Assembly: GCF_009363695.1 (NCBI RefSeq)
Contig: NZ_CP045403.1
Span: 3,172,501-3,236,500, forward strand
Reading direction: 5' to 3'
Length of the DNA stretch: 64,000 nt
From: Bacillus sp. THAF10
GTDB taxonomy: Bacteria > Bacillota > Bacilli > Bacillales > Bacillaceae_I
This document shows, piece after piece, positions 1 through 12,100 of this stretch. A model generated the notes under the pieces. The model saw only the letters and a program-made list of their open reading frames with translations, searched no databases and had not been told where the DNA came from. Both the position numbers and the translations under genes were made by a program. Within the stretch, counting starts at the first letter, position 1. Every line of letters starts with the position of its first letter.

Positions 1-852
1 GCTATCTCCAGGTTCGATTGGCATTTCACCCCTACCCACACCTCATCCGCTCACTTTTCAACGTGAGTCGGTTCGGGCCTCCATTCAGTGTTACCTGAAC
101 TTCACCCTGGACATGGGTAGATCACCTGGTTTCGGGTCTACGACCACGTACTCATGCGCCCTATTCAGACTCGCTTTCGCTACGGCTCCGTCTCTTCGAC
201 TTAACCTTGCACGGGATCGTAACTCGCCGGTTCATTCTACAAAAGGCACGCTATCACCCATTAACGGGCTCTAACTACTTGTAGGCACACGGTTTCAGGA
301 TCTATTTCACTCCCCTTCCGGGGTGCTTTTCACCTTTCCCTCACGGTACTGGTTCACTATCGGTCACTAGGGAGTATTTAGCCTTGGGAGATGGTCCTCC
401 CTGCTTCCGACGGGATTTCTCGTGTCCCGCCGTACTCAGGATCCACTCAGGAGGGAACGAAGTTTCAACTACAGGGTTTTTACCTTCTATGACGGACCTT
501 TCCAGGTCGCTTCATCTACCCCGTTCCTTTGTAACTCCATGTAGAGTGTCCTACAACCCCAAGAGGCAAGCCTCTTGGTTTGGGCTAATTCCGTTTCGCT
601 CGCCGCTACTCAGGAAATCGCATTTGCTTTCTCTTCCTCCGGGTACTAAGATGTTTCAGTTCCCCGGGTCTGCCTTCCATACCCTATGTATTCAGATAAG
701 GATACTGCTCCATTACGAGCAGTGGGTTTCCCCATTCGGAAATCTCCGGATCAACGCTTACTTACAGCTCCCCGAAGCATATCGGTGTTAGTCCCGTCCT
801 TCATCGGCTCCTAGTGCCAAGGCATCCACCGTGCGCCCTTAATAACTTAACC
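1..852 (-). rRNA. 23S ribosomal RNA, 5' part (partial)
   Basis: On the minus strand the sequence is the 5' portion of a bacterial 23S rRNA. The mature 5' end, GGTTAAGTTATTAAGGGCGC followed by the conserved CACGGTGGATGCC, maps to about 852. The gene runs off the left edge of the window, so only about 0.85 kb is present. It is the second gene of a leftward rrn operon whose 16S gene lies just to the right. Short open frames across it are artefacts. Confidence 0.97.
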
Positions 853-2737
<1,885 letters not shown>

Positions 2738-2883
2738 GAGTTTGAGCTGTTGCTCAAAATTTGTTGCTAGCTTGTTACTTAAATTCGTTCATGTTAACCT
2801 CGTAAGGTCAACGTGGACGCTGTTGTTTTGTTTAGTTTTCAAAGAACATTTTCTTACAAAGTTCGCTTTAAAGCGACTTCCTT

Positions 2884-2912
2884 ATAATATCAATTTTCTA
2901 TAAGTAAGTCAA
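2884..2912 (-). promoter_or_regulatory. rrn proximal promoter (P2), sigma-A type
   Basis: On the minus strand there is a -35 TTGACT (complement of 2907-2912), a 17-nt spacer and a -10 TATTAT (complement of 2884-2889). It lies about 150 bp upstream of 16S. The nearly consensus hexamers and optimal spacing fit the promoter-proximal of the two tandem promoters normal for Bacillus rrn operons. Confidence 0.8.
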
Positions 2913-2981
2913 GCGAAAAATAATTGAAAAACCTAGTCGTTTCAGTAGTTAAAGCACTTGCGCCTCGCAGCGACGAAATTA

Positions 2982-3010
2982 AATATACCACCCCTACAAC
3001 TATATTGCAA
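2982..3010 (-). promoter_or_regulatory. rrn distal promoter (P1), sigma-A type
   Basis: On the minus strand there is a -35 TTGCAA (3005-3010), a 17-nt spacer and a -10 TATATT (complement of 2982-2987). The 98-bp distance to the proximal promoter matches the tandem P1/P2 arrangement of Bacillus rRNA operons. Assignment is by motif only. Confidence 0.7.
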
Positions 3011-3080
3011 TACTTTTTTTCATTTTTTTCGATTATCATGATTCATTCTTCCATTTCTCTATTTAAATAGTAATTTGTGC

Positions 3081-3109
3081 TTGTTGTTGATACATCCTTT
3101 ATGTATGAT
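3081..3109 (+). promoter_or_regulatory. sigma-A promoter of the thiT leader
   Basis: The elements are -35 TTGTTG (3081-3086), a 17-nt spacer and -10 TATGAT (3104-3109). Transcription would begin near 3116, just before the TPP aptamer, giving a leader of about 190 nt ahead of thiT. Confidence 0.65.
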
Positions 3110-3132
3110 AAAAGTAATGAAAAGCATATAGT

Positions 3133-3225
3133 CTATCCACGAGGGGAGCCAGTTTGGCTGAGAGTGAACCATAGTTCTGACCCTTTGAACCTGTTAGTTA
3201 GTACTATCGTAGGGATGTGGCAGTT
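3133..3225 (+). promoter_or_regulatory. TPP riboswitch (THI element)
   Basis: The conserved THI-box parts are present in order. GAGGGGAGCC (3141-3150) and GGCTGAGAG form the pyrimidine-sensing half. CTGACCCTTTGAACCTG (around 3178-3193) and CGTAGGGA (around 3209-3216) form the pyrophosphate-sensing half. It lies directly upstream of a thiamine transporter gene and is followed by an intrinsic terminator, so TPP binding is expected to stop transcription before thiT. Confidence 0.95.
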
Positions 3226-3240
3226 TTATTTCTTATTATA

Positions 3241-3275
3241 AGCAATAAAGGGGCCTTCCTTTATTGCTTTTTTTG
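3241..3275 (+). terminator. Terminator hairpin of the TPP riboswitch expression platform
   Basis: The stem pairs AGCAATAAAGG with CCTTTATTGCT around a 6-nt loop and is followed by a T-rich run. It sits between aptamer and coding start, so it is the regulated terminator rather than an operon end. Confidence 0.85.
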
Positions 3276-3303
3276 CGTTTAGATGAATAGAGGAGGAAAA
3301 AAG

Positions 3304-3882
3304 ATGAAACGAACAAACACTTTGTTTTTAGCTGAGGTTGCCATTTTTGGTGCTCTTGCTTATTTACTAGATTTATTGGCAGGAGCTTTTAGTTTAGCAA
3401 ATGGTGGATCGATCACCATTTCCATGGTGCCAATTTTTATTATTGCATTTAGGTGGGGACTGAAAGGCGGTTTACTTTCTGGTTTACTACTTGGACTCCT
3501 TCAAATAATAATAGGGAAAATTATTGGTGTGAATATTGTGCAGTTGTTATTAGATTACATAGTCGCGTTTGTTGGTCTGGGGCTGGCTGGTATTTTTGCA
3601 AAACAAGTAACAAACGCTGCCAAGGCAGAACAGTTTAAAAGATTAATTGTGTATGTAACATTAGCTTCCTTTATCGGGTGCTTAGTCCGTTTTTTGGCCC
3701 ACTTTACAGCTGGAATAATCTTTTTCGGACATTTTGCGCCAGAAGGACAGCCTGTATGGCTCTTTTCTCTACTATATAACGGAAGCTATATGTTACCAAG
3801 CTTCATCCTCTCTACAATTGTTACTATCCTATTAATAAGAGCTGTTCCACGAATTTTCACAATGAATAAATCTTTCTCTTGA
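3304..3882 (+). CDS. thiT: ECF transporter S component, thiamine-specific ThiT
   Basis: This 192-residue protein with about six hydrophobic segments has the size and pattern of ThiT (formerly YuaJ), the substrate-binding membrane subunit of the energy-coupling-factor thiamine transporter. It would share EcfA/EcfT subunits encoded elsewhere. The start at 3304 (MKRTNTLF) is chosen because AGAGGAGG at 3288-3295 gives a good ribosome binding site. An in-frame ATG at 3283 lies upstream of that site and is unlikely. The TPP riboswitch immediately upstream independently supports thiamine as the substrate. The gene is monocistronic, with a terminator touching its stop codon. Confidence 0.93.
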   Translation: MKRTNTLFLAEVAIFGALAYLLDLLAGAFSLANGGSITISMVPIFIIAFRWGLKGGLLSGLLLGLLQIIIGKIIGVNIVQLLLDYIVAFVGLGLAGIFAKQVTNAAKAEQFKRLIVYVTLASFIGCLVRFLAHFTAGIIFFGHFAPEGQPVWLFSLLYNGSYMLPSFILSTIVTILLIRAVPRIFTMNKSFS

Positions 3883-3909
3883 AAGCTAGCCCTCGTGGCT
3901 AGCTTTTTT
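3882..3909 (+). terminator. Intrinsic terminator of thiT
   Basis: A 10-bp stem AAAGCTAGCC / GGCTAGCTTT with a short loop is followed by a T tract. It begins at the last base of the thiT stop codon. Confidence 0.9.
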
Positions 3910-3985
3910 GTTCTTTTAAGATAATCGCATGTTTTATAAATTCTCTCATATAATCTAGTAACAGATATGTTCAGGGGGATATGAA

Positions 3986-4171
3986 ATGGATCTAGTAAAA
4001 ATCACAGCATTTATAGTAGCATTATGCACCTCAATAGGGTTGTTCTTGTTTTCATATTTTGAAACAATTAGAATTTGCAATCAAACTGGTAAGGTATATG
4101 GAGAAGGTATGGTGTTTGGGTTTTCTCTTGCTCTATTTTTTGCATTAATGGCAAATGAACTTAGTAGCTAG
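3986..4171 (+). CDS. Small membrane protein, unknown function
   Basis: This 61-residue protein has two hydrophobic segments, at about residues 5-25 and 42-57, separated by a short polar loop with charged residues (ETIRICNQTGKVYGE). The start at 3986 has a strong ribosome binding site (GGGGG at 3974-3978, 7 nt before ATG). It stands alone between thiT and a bidirectional terminator. I do not recognise a family. Gene reality is supported by the ribosome binding site, the coding-like composition and the terminator directly after the stop. Confidence 0.7.
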   Translation: MDLVKITAFIVALCTSIGLFLFSYFETIRICNQTGKVYGEGMVFGFSLALFFALMANELSS

Positions 4172-4172
4172 T

Positions 4173-4210
4173 GCAATAAAGCCGACTTCAGGAAGTCGGC
4201 TTTATTGCTT
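4173..4210. terminator. Bidirectional intrinsic terminator
   Basis: A 16-bp stem GCAATAAAGCCGACTT / AAGTCGGCTTTATTGC has A/T tracts on both sides. It lies between two convergent genes and can serve both. Confidence 0.85.
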
Positions 4211-4247
4211 TAGTAGGTACTTCCATATAAAAATTTGCTCCTATCTC

Positions 4248-5153
4248 CTATTCTCCCCCTACAGGTAAAGTAGGCTCAACTCTTCTTTTACGATTGCTAC
4301 GTAGAAAGTAGCCAACACTAAGTATCACTAGTAGTCCACCGGCAAATTGACTGTATGTAACAATCTCCTCTAAAACGAAATAAGCTAGAACTGCTGCCCC
4401 AATTGGTTCAAATAATATAGCCATAGAAATTACATTCGTACTGATATACTTAATTGCCCAATTAAATAAAGAATGCCCTAAGAGTGTCGGGAAAATTGCT
4501 AGCATGATAAACCAAAACCAATCTGATGCAGCATAATTTGTGAACGAATCTCCTGAAATAAGAACATAGATAAACAATGTCAGACAACTAAAACTATACA
4601 CAATAAACGTATAGGTAATGATGGAAACTCTCTTTCTGACATCCTGGCCAAATAGAAGATAGGCGGTTACAAGGGCACAGGCAATTAATGCAAGAAAATC
4701 ACCAAACAATGCCATCCCGCTAATTTTAAAATCACCCCAACTTATAATAAAGCTTCCAGTAACTGCAAGAATACCAGATATGATAGCACGTGCACTCAGC
4801 CTTTCACGAAAAAAGATGTAGGTACCCAAAAAAGCAAAGAGTGGCTGGAGGGTGACCAATACTGTAGAGCTTGCAACACTGGTATAGTTCAAGGATTCAA
4901 ACCATAAAATAAAGTGAAAAGCTAAAAATGTACCAGCTATTGCAGAAAAAAACCAATCTCTTTTGGTGATGTTTTTTAATTCACCAACATACTTCCATAA
5001 AAATATGGGTAAAAGAAAAATTACGGAGAAAAAAAGCCGATAGAATGCAATTACGCCTGCAGGAGCATCGGCTAGTTTTACAAAAATAGCCGATGCAGAA
5101 ACAGTAATAACCCCGACTGCGAGTGCCATATATGGATTCAACCATTTATTCAT
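4248..5153 (-). CDS. EamA/DMT-family transporter
   Basis: This 301-residue protein has ten predicted membrane helices in two repeated halves, the classic EamA (RhaT-type, drug/metabolite transporter) layout. The first half begins near residue 10 (ALAVGVITVSASAIFVKLA) and the second near residue 155. The conserved helix ending SSTVLVTLQPLFAFLG is typical of each EamA repeat. A short basic tail (RSNRKRRVEP) ends the protein. It probably exports a small metabolite, but the substrate cannot be told from sequence. The gene is monocistronic, convergent with the small membrane protein gene and divergent from the MgtC gene. Confidence 0.88.
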   Translation of the reverse strand: MNKWLNPYMALAVGVITVSASAIFVKLADAPAGVIAFYRLFFSVIFLLPIFLWKYVGELKNITKRDWFFSAIAGTFLAFHFILWFESLNYTSVASSTVLVTLQPLFAFLGTYIFFRERLSARAIISGILAVTGSFIISWGDFKISGMALFGDFLALIACALVTAYLLFGQDVRKRVSIITYTFIVYSFSCLTLFIYVLISGDSFTNYAASDWFWFIMLAIFPTLLGHSLFNWAIKYISTNVISMAILFEPIGAAVLAYFVLEEIVTYSQFAGGLLVILSVGYFLRSNRKRRVEPTLPVGGE

Positions 5154-5271
5154 TCTTAATCACCAATCCAAACTTAAATATAATAGATACTTTCTAATTG
5201 TACAGAATATTGTTATACTTCTCTAACAATTTATTTTCATTTTCTGCTGTAATAATGTCAGGAGGGGGCAC

Positions 5272-5973
5272 ATGGAGTTTTTTTTAGAACATCTTGAGAC
5301 AAATGATTTCATTATTAAATTAACTTTTGCTACCATCGCTGGAGTGATAATTGGGTTAGAGCGAGAATTAAAGGGAAAACCGCTTGGATTAAAGACGTGT
5401 GTTATTGTGTCTGTCATGGCCTGCTTACTTACGATTGTTTCCTATGAGTCTGCTTTTCTTTACTCCAAAGAGTATTCTCGTCCGATGGATCCAGGACGTA
5501 TTCCTTCATATGTAATAAGCGGCATTGGTTTTCTAGGTGCAGGGGTAATATTAAGAAGAAGCAATGAGGCTATTTCAGGTCTAACAACCGCAGCATTAGT
5601 GTTAGCATCTGCAGCACTTGGAATCACAATTGGCGCAGGATTTTTTATTGAAGGAGCTTTTGGCGTTATTTTTATTATTCTTGGTGTCAAAGTGATTCCT
5701 TCCCTTTTTGATCTAGTAGGTCCAAAAAAACTAAAAGAAAAAGAAATTAAAGTGAAGATTTTTATAGAGAAGAGCGTAAATCTTACTAATATAATGAAAG
5801 AGATCAGAGAGAAAAACCTCTCCATAAAAAGAGTGAAGATTAAAGAAGAAAAGGATGATATCGTTCTTAATTGTATCGTTACAACGAAAAAAGCGGTGTA
5901 TACAACGGATGTTTACAGTGATATTAAGTCCTTAACAGGCGTTATCCAAGCAGAAGTGGAAAACTTGGATTAA
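5272..5973 (+). CDS. MgtC/SapB family membrane protein
   Basis: This 233-residue protein has the MgtC N-terminal membrane domain (residues about 1-145), containing IIGLERELKGKPLGLKTC and the conserved GIGFLGAGVI motif. A soluble ACT-like C-terminal domain follows (about 150-233). Family members influence magnesium homeostasis and membrane potential, while paralogues in Bacillus are often uncharacterised. AGGAGGGGG directly precedes the ATG at 5272. The gene is upstream of tRNA-Ala, which has its own promoter. Confidence 0.9.
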   Translation: MEFFLEHLETNDFIIKLTFATIAGVIIGLERELKGKPLGLKTCVIVSVMACLLTIVSYESAFLYSKEYSRPMDPGRIPSYVISGIGFLGAGVILRRSNEAISGLTTAALVLASAALGITIGAGFFIEGAFGVIFIILGVKVIPSLFDLVGPKKLKEKEIKVKIFIEKSVNLTNIMKEIREKNLSIKRVKIKEEKDDIVLNCIVTTKKAVYTTDVYSDIKSLTGVIQAEVENLD

Positions 5974-5982
5974 AAAAAGTAT

Positions 5983-6010
5983 TTGCAAACTTGGAATTTT
6001 TTGATAAAAT
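5983..6010 (+). promoter_or_regulatory. Promoter of tRNA-Ala
   Basis: TTGCAA (5983-5988) and TAAAAT (6005-6010) are separated by 16 nt and end about 15 nt before the tRNA 5' end. This is a good sigma-A promoter, so the tRNA is transcribed independently of the MgtC gene. Confidence 0.7.
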
Positions 6011-6025
6011 AAATTCAGTCGCAAC

Positions 6026-6098
6026 GGGGCATTAGCTCAGCTGGGAGAGCGCTACGCTGGCAGCGTAGAGGTCAGGGGTTCGAGCCCCCTATGCTCCA
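6026..6098 (+). tRNA. tRNA-Ala (anticodon GGC)
   Basis: A 73-nt cloverleaf is present. The acceptor arm GGGGCAT pairs with ATGCTCC, the D-arm contains AGCTCAGCTGGGAGAGC, the anticodon loop CTGGCAG gives GGC, and the T-arm contains GGTTCGAGCCCC. The discriminator is A and CCA is not encoded. It is a solitary tRNA with its own promoter and terminator. Confidence 0.97.
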
Positions 6099-6103
6099 TA
6101 TTT

Positions 6104-6136
6104 AACACCACTGCATAAAGTGCAGTGGTGTTTTTT
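6104..6136 (+). terminator. Terminator of tRNA-Ala
   Basis: A 12-bp perfect stem AACACCACTGCA / TGCAGTGGTGTT with a 5-nt loop is followed by a run of T. Confidence 0.92.
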
Positions 6137-6153
6137 TCTTTCTATTAAATAGT

Positions 6154-6186
6154 GAAAATGCCCTAGGGGAACCCCAGGGCATTTTC
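6154..6186 (-). terminator. Terminator of the giant protease gene
   Basis: An 11-bp stem GAAAATGCCCT / AGGGCATTTTC encloses an AGGGGAACCCC loop. It lies 10 bp beyond the stop codon of the leftward gene at 6196. Confidence 0.85.
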
Positions 6187-6195
6187 TACCTTCTT

Positions 6196-9100
6196 TTATT
6201 TGATGATTTTTTCTAATTCTGCTGCAACCTCTTCACTTACAGCCTTCTCACCACCAAACATGGTAAGTCTATTTACGTTATTTTCCTTCAGGTATTGAGA
6301 CAGTGCGGTAGATACGTTATTCCCTACTAATAAAATACCGCTGTTGTTCTTAGCTGCTAAAACTGATCCGGTTAGTGCATCGGCAAAGTTTCTGCCTGTT
6401 GCTACATACATGTTTTGACTAACCATATTGAATGCTTTTGCTACTGCAATGTTCGTCTCATATCTATCTTTCCCACTTACTCGGATGGATCCTGGAATCT
6501 TATCCATTACTTTTTCATTAACCACCGCTGTTCCACCTATCACCATACTGTTTGTGACCCCTAAAGCTTTTAGGGCTTTATTTGTACTGGAAGGTAATTC
6601 ATCCGGTTTTGTTAACAGTATTGGTAGACCTTGCATCGCTGCATAGGAAGCAACGGAAAGGGCATCAGGGAAGTTACGGCCATTGGCAACAACCGCTTTA
6701 GTTGTTCCTTTTGGCGCAACATGATTTGCGATGAGTGATGCAGTTTCATAACGATCTGACCCAGAGATTCTGGACACTTTTAATCCTTCCTCTTTAAGAG
6801 CATCTACCACTCCATCATTAATTGCCTTTGTTCCTCCAAGCACCACAACTTTAGTAGCACCTAAACGCTGAATTTCATCTAACACTCCATCAGATAGCTT
6901 AGCGGTTTTCGTTAATAGAATCGGCGCTCCTAGTTTATATGCTAACGGTGCACCAGCTAGAGCATCAGCATAATTGTCTAATCGAGCCAATACGACAGTG
7001 TCCGCTGAAGTCCAACCATTTTTACTGATTTCGATTGCCGTTAGTGATCTAGTTGCCCCTGAAATTCGACTAATAGATTCTTTCGAAATAAACAATTTAC
7101 CAGCTGTTTCTTGAACAACTCTGTTGCCTGCAACATCCATGAATTCCACTTCAATTACAGCACCTTGAAGATCCACATTAGCAGGAACCGTCCAAGTCCC
7201 TTTATAAACTCCAGGCTCTACTTCTTCCATCATATTGCCCGTAGTCTGCGTAGTGAACTGCGCTGGAAGCTTGATGGAATAAGTTGCCGTTCCACCTTCT
7301 GATTCACTTCTAAAGGAAATGTCCACTTTATCTCCAGTTTTCACATAAAGATCAGCAGACGGAGATAAATCCGTCATTTCTGGTGTACTTAAGTCCACTG
7401 TCACCTGTCGCTCAACCTTCGTGACTTTTCCAGCTAAATCCGTAGCTTCCACTGTGATTGTATGTGTACCTTCTTCAAGAATAATTCTAGTGGAGAACTC
7501 TCCAGCATCATTTACTTCTACTTTCTCTCCATTTACTAATACCTCGTCTAAGTTGGCATCAGTAGCAGAGCCATTTACATCTACAACTTCTTTGCCTGTT
7601 ACCATGTTGTTTACCGGTGAGGTCACATTTAGCTGTGGCGCTTCCCTATCAACTATCACCATCACCTTCGTATCAGAAATAACTTCTCCAGCAAAATTAT
7701 GAGCAACTAAATTTAGCTCATATTCGTTATCCTCTAGACCGCTCACCTCGATACTGAATGTTCCATCTTTTTCTGGTGATGCTGTAGCAAGAACCTCTTC
7801 ACCATTTAAAAGAGTGACCGTACTTCTATATTCCGCTTTACCAGTAATTTTCACATTACCATCGGTTGAGATAATCTCTTCCTCATCTGCAATTGGAGCT
7901 TCTGGTAATTCCTGTACTCCATCTCTAGCCCATTCAATCGCTTGAAGATATAGTTGTTTACCTTGCTGTGTCCAGCCTTGAGTTGGGCTGATCATGTTGT
8001 TAACTGCATAAGTGGACAATAATAGATGCATATGGTTTTCACTTCTAAAGTCATAGGCAATGGTTGCACCCTTATCTTCTCCGTCCACTTTAAGTGAAGC
8101 TAGTGTAACACCCTCATAATTTTCAAAAGTGGCGTAAGGGCTCTTCTCACTATGAATTTTAATCGTTTCACCATCTAATCCGGAGAAGATGCCATGCTCT
8201 TGAAGTGCCTCTACATGGATAGCTCCTTCATTATATCCATGTTCTGCTACTGTAGGACTGCCAAACACTTTTTCTAATAGTTGGATGGATCCATCCACTC
8301 CCCAAGTGTCTGTAAAGACTAAGCTTGTTTCATTTTTATCACTTTCTTCAATCAATTTATTTATTTGTTCTTCCGTTGCATCTTTTTCATTGACAATGAT
8401 GACAGAATAATTGTAAACATCGTCTACAATATCCCAATTACGACTTTGTGCTGCAAAACCATTTTCATTCAAGAAGTCAGTTAGCGATGTTTTCACATCT
8501 CCTAGTACAGCTACGTTGAAATCACTTAATTTAAAGTCTAATTCCACGCTTGCACCATCTTCAATACTAACTGCCTGGGTGATGGTCTGATAGCCATTTA
8601 CTTTCACTTCGATTTCATATTCGCCTGCAATCAGCTCTTCAAATACATAAGAGCCTGTATCATCTGTTTCCACTGACTCTTCGTATAATCCCTCTTTCTC
8701 TTTCAGAGTAACCATGGCACCATTAATGCCTTTTCCATCAAGATCCGTAATATTACCGGAGAGGCTCATACGATCGGTTTTTTCCATTTCAAAGTTTAAT
8801 TCTACAGCTTGGCCAAGTTCTTCCACATCTACTGTTACGGTTTGAGTAGAATAGCCGTGAGCGCGAGCCTTTACTTCATAGCTGCCAGTTCCAATACCTA
8901 TACGGTACTGTCCTTCAGCGTTTGTCTGTGTGGTTAACCCTTCACTTTCAATAGATACAGTTGCTCCTGCAATCGGCTCTCCTTCTTGATCCTGAACAGT
9001 ACCCACTATTTCACCAAGACTAGCAGACATTGCCCAATCTACTGCATTGACAAAAATTCGTTTGGCGTCTTCTGTCCACCTTGAGTTAGGGTGTCCATAA

Positions 9101-12100
9101 GAGCCTGCATGCAAGCTTCCTAGGAGTACATGAACAGAATTAGCAGTACTGAATTTGTAAGCAACACCGTCACCTAGCGTCCCTTTTTCGTCATGCGTAA
9201 GGTCAGCAAGCTTTGTACCACTGTATTCAGTGAAGTAAGACCATTGCTGGTTCGATTCGCCATTGTCAGCAATTCGAATGACATCTCCAACTTCATATCC
9301 TGCAAAAATTGGGTGATCCTCTACAACCGTGTAATTGATATGTCCTGGAGAGAATCCTTGAGTCACAGATGCTGGATCTCCATAGAAACTACTCAAATCA
9401 CGAATTGTTCCTCCAGCAAATTGGCTGGTGAAGATAGTACTTACCCCATAACTATCAGCCAAGTCTAGGAAATCTTTAAACTTCGCTTCTGGCATTGCCG
9501 AAGAATTTCTATCATTTAATATAACTAGCACATATTCCTCTAACTCTTCCATTAATTGATCTACATCACCATTTAGCCAAGCAATCGCTTCATATCCTTG
9601 TTGCTCAAGGAATGGTACAAGCCTGCCATTATTAGTAGACGTTCCTACTACAGCAATTTTTTGAGAGATACCCAAGGTGAAGTTAAGAGTAACTTCTTCA
9701 TCCTTCTCCACCTGAGCTGGAACCACCTGTGGCGTATATCCATTCGCTGTTACACGTGCTTGATACGTCACACCAGCAGGAGCTTGTAGCTCATAGTAGC
9801 CATTTTCATCTGTGGTAGTTTGTAAAGGTGTTCCTTCTAATCGTATTAGCGCACCTTTAATTCCAGCATTTGTATCTTCCGCCTTCACATGCCCTTTAAT
9901 GAGGCCTGCATTTTCTGAAGTAATAACATATGTTTCTTCCTTACTTTCACCACGTACCACATTAACTTCAAAGCTCTTATCTTCATGTCCGAATGCCTCT
10001 ACATTCAATGTGTAGGTGCCTGTGTCAAGCGCCAAGAAGAATGAACCATCTGGCTCTGTTTTGAAGGTATAACCAGTTTCCTCTACTGTAATGACGGAGG
10101 ATACCCCTCGGTCAAAGTTGTTATTAATCTGACCATGAATCTCCCCAACAAGAGGTTCGGTGTTATCTAATGCCCAAACAAGCGCATTATTTAGAATACG
10201 TTCCCTGCTTTCATCAAAGTAAGTGGATTCTGTAAAACCGTAACCTATTGTCATGTTAGACAATAGAACTTCCACACTGTTCAGTGTTCGTCCGCCATAG
10301 GCAGCAAAGCTTCCTAACTCTCCCTGACCTGGGTGAGAAACGGTTGCAATAGTTTTCCCTGTGTAGCCATCAAATCCATAATAATAACGACCAGCAAACG
10401 AGAATTGACCATTTTCATCCCGTTTAACTCCTTCAAACAATGGATGATCCTCAATAATATCAACTGTTAGTACATTCTGTGAGGAAGACAGACTTCCAGC
10501 TCGTTCTATAGCTGGATCTCCTACATAATCGACAAGGAATCGAATACTTCCCCTAGGACCTCCATTACCAGTCCAGATAACGGACGTTTCTGTTTTGTCC
10601 AGTTCTTTAACGAAATCAAGAAATACCTGTTTTTCAGGGTTTAGGCTATTATTGTAGTCGGAATTAGCAAAAATCAGATCATAATCACTAATTCTATCTA
10701 GATCTGTGTAATAGAGATCTTCTACTATATAACCTCTAGGAGTTAAATAATCTTTTAAATTTACAACCGATGAGAGCTGTCCATCCACAATCACCCCGAT
10801 TTTTGGTGATGGTTTCATTTTACGATTCAGCACTGTTGCTTCATCTGCTTTTACTTCTACCTCCATCTCCTGTTGTACATAGCCTTCTTTTTTCACCACT
10901 AAAGAGTATGTTCCAGGGACAAAATGCTCCATGGTAAAGTTTCCACTCACATTTGTTGTAGCTTCACGTGGATGGTCTTTCACCTCAATATGAACACCTT
11001 GAATTCCTTCAAGTGTATTCTCGTCGAAGAACTTCCCTTCAATGGAACCGATGCTTTCTTGAAGTGCCATTTTTACTGTGAACTGTCCAAGATCTTCATT
11101 GACTGTTACTGATTTTGCTGCAGTTTGATAGGCGAAAGAATTTATTTCTAAATCATAATCCCCATCCAAGGCGGCAATGCTAAAGTAGCCTGTTTCTGGG
11201 TCAGTCCATGAACTTAAACCTTCCCCTTCCACCTGTACATGTGCATAGAGTGGATTTCCTTCTTCGTCCGTAATGTATCCCTCAATCGTGTTGTATTCAA
11301 TGTAAGCTGCCCAAAGGATCGCATTAACAAAAATTTGTTTTCCGCTTTCGGTATAGTGTCTATTATCATGAGTGAATGATATACCATGCCCACTCATTAA
11401 CAGCTCCATACTCGTTCCAGTTCTTGGTTTGTATGCAATACCTGAACCATGCGCTTCTTCATGAGCTTCATGCTTGATATTGGCAATTGGATAGCCAGAA
11501 TACCCTTCGAAATATGCAATATCGCTTCGGTTTGGTAAAAGAATATCAACAAAATCCCCAGGCTCTAAATCTCCAAAAATCGGATTTTTTTCTAATACCA
11601 CGTAACCAGCTGAACTATTGCGATCTCTATGAGTGGTACGTGACTCTGGATCTTGGAATCTATTCACAAGATGATTCAAACCGGAGCCAGACCAGTATGT
11701 GTCACCAAAAATGACACTCACCTCATGTTTGTCTGCTTCAGCTAAGAATTCCTCTAACACTTCCAAGGTTACACTTGTGGTAGATTGGTCGTTAAAAAAT
11801 ACTACATCCAGGTTTTGTAATTCAGGTAAAATGCTACTGATATTAGAATAATCAGTCGCTTCTATACCATGGCCCTCTAAAAGCTCTCTCAAGGATCCAA
11901 ATGACGAATCTCCGATCACACCAACGTCAGGAGAAGGATAAAGCTCAATATTTAACTGAATAGGTTCACTTGCAACTTCGATTGTCTGTTTATACGTTAC
12001 ATAATCTCTTAGAATAATTTCTAATCGATAGGTTGCTTCATCTAACCCAGCAATATCATATGCACCGTTAATAGAGCTCACTTCTTCTGCGACAAGATTG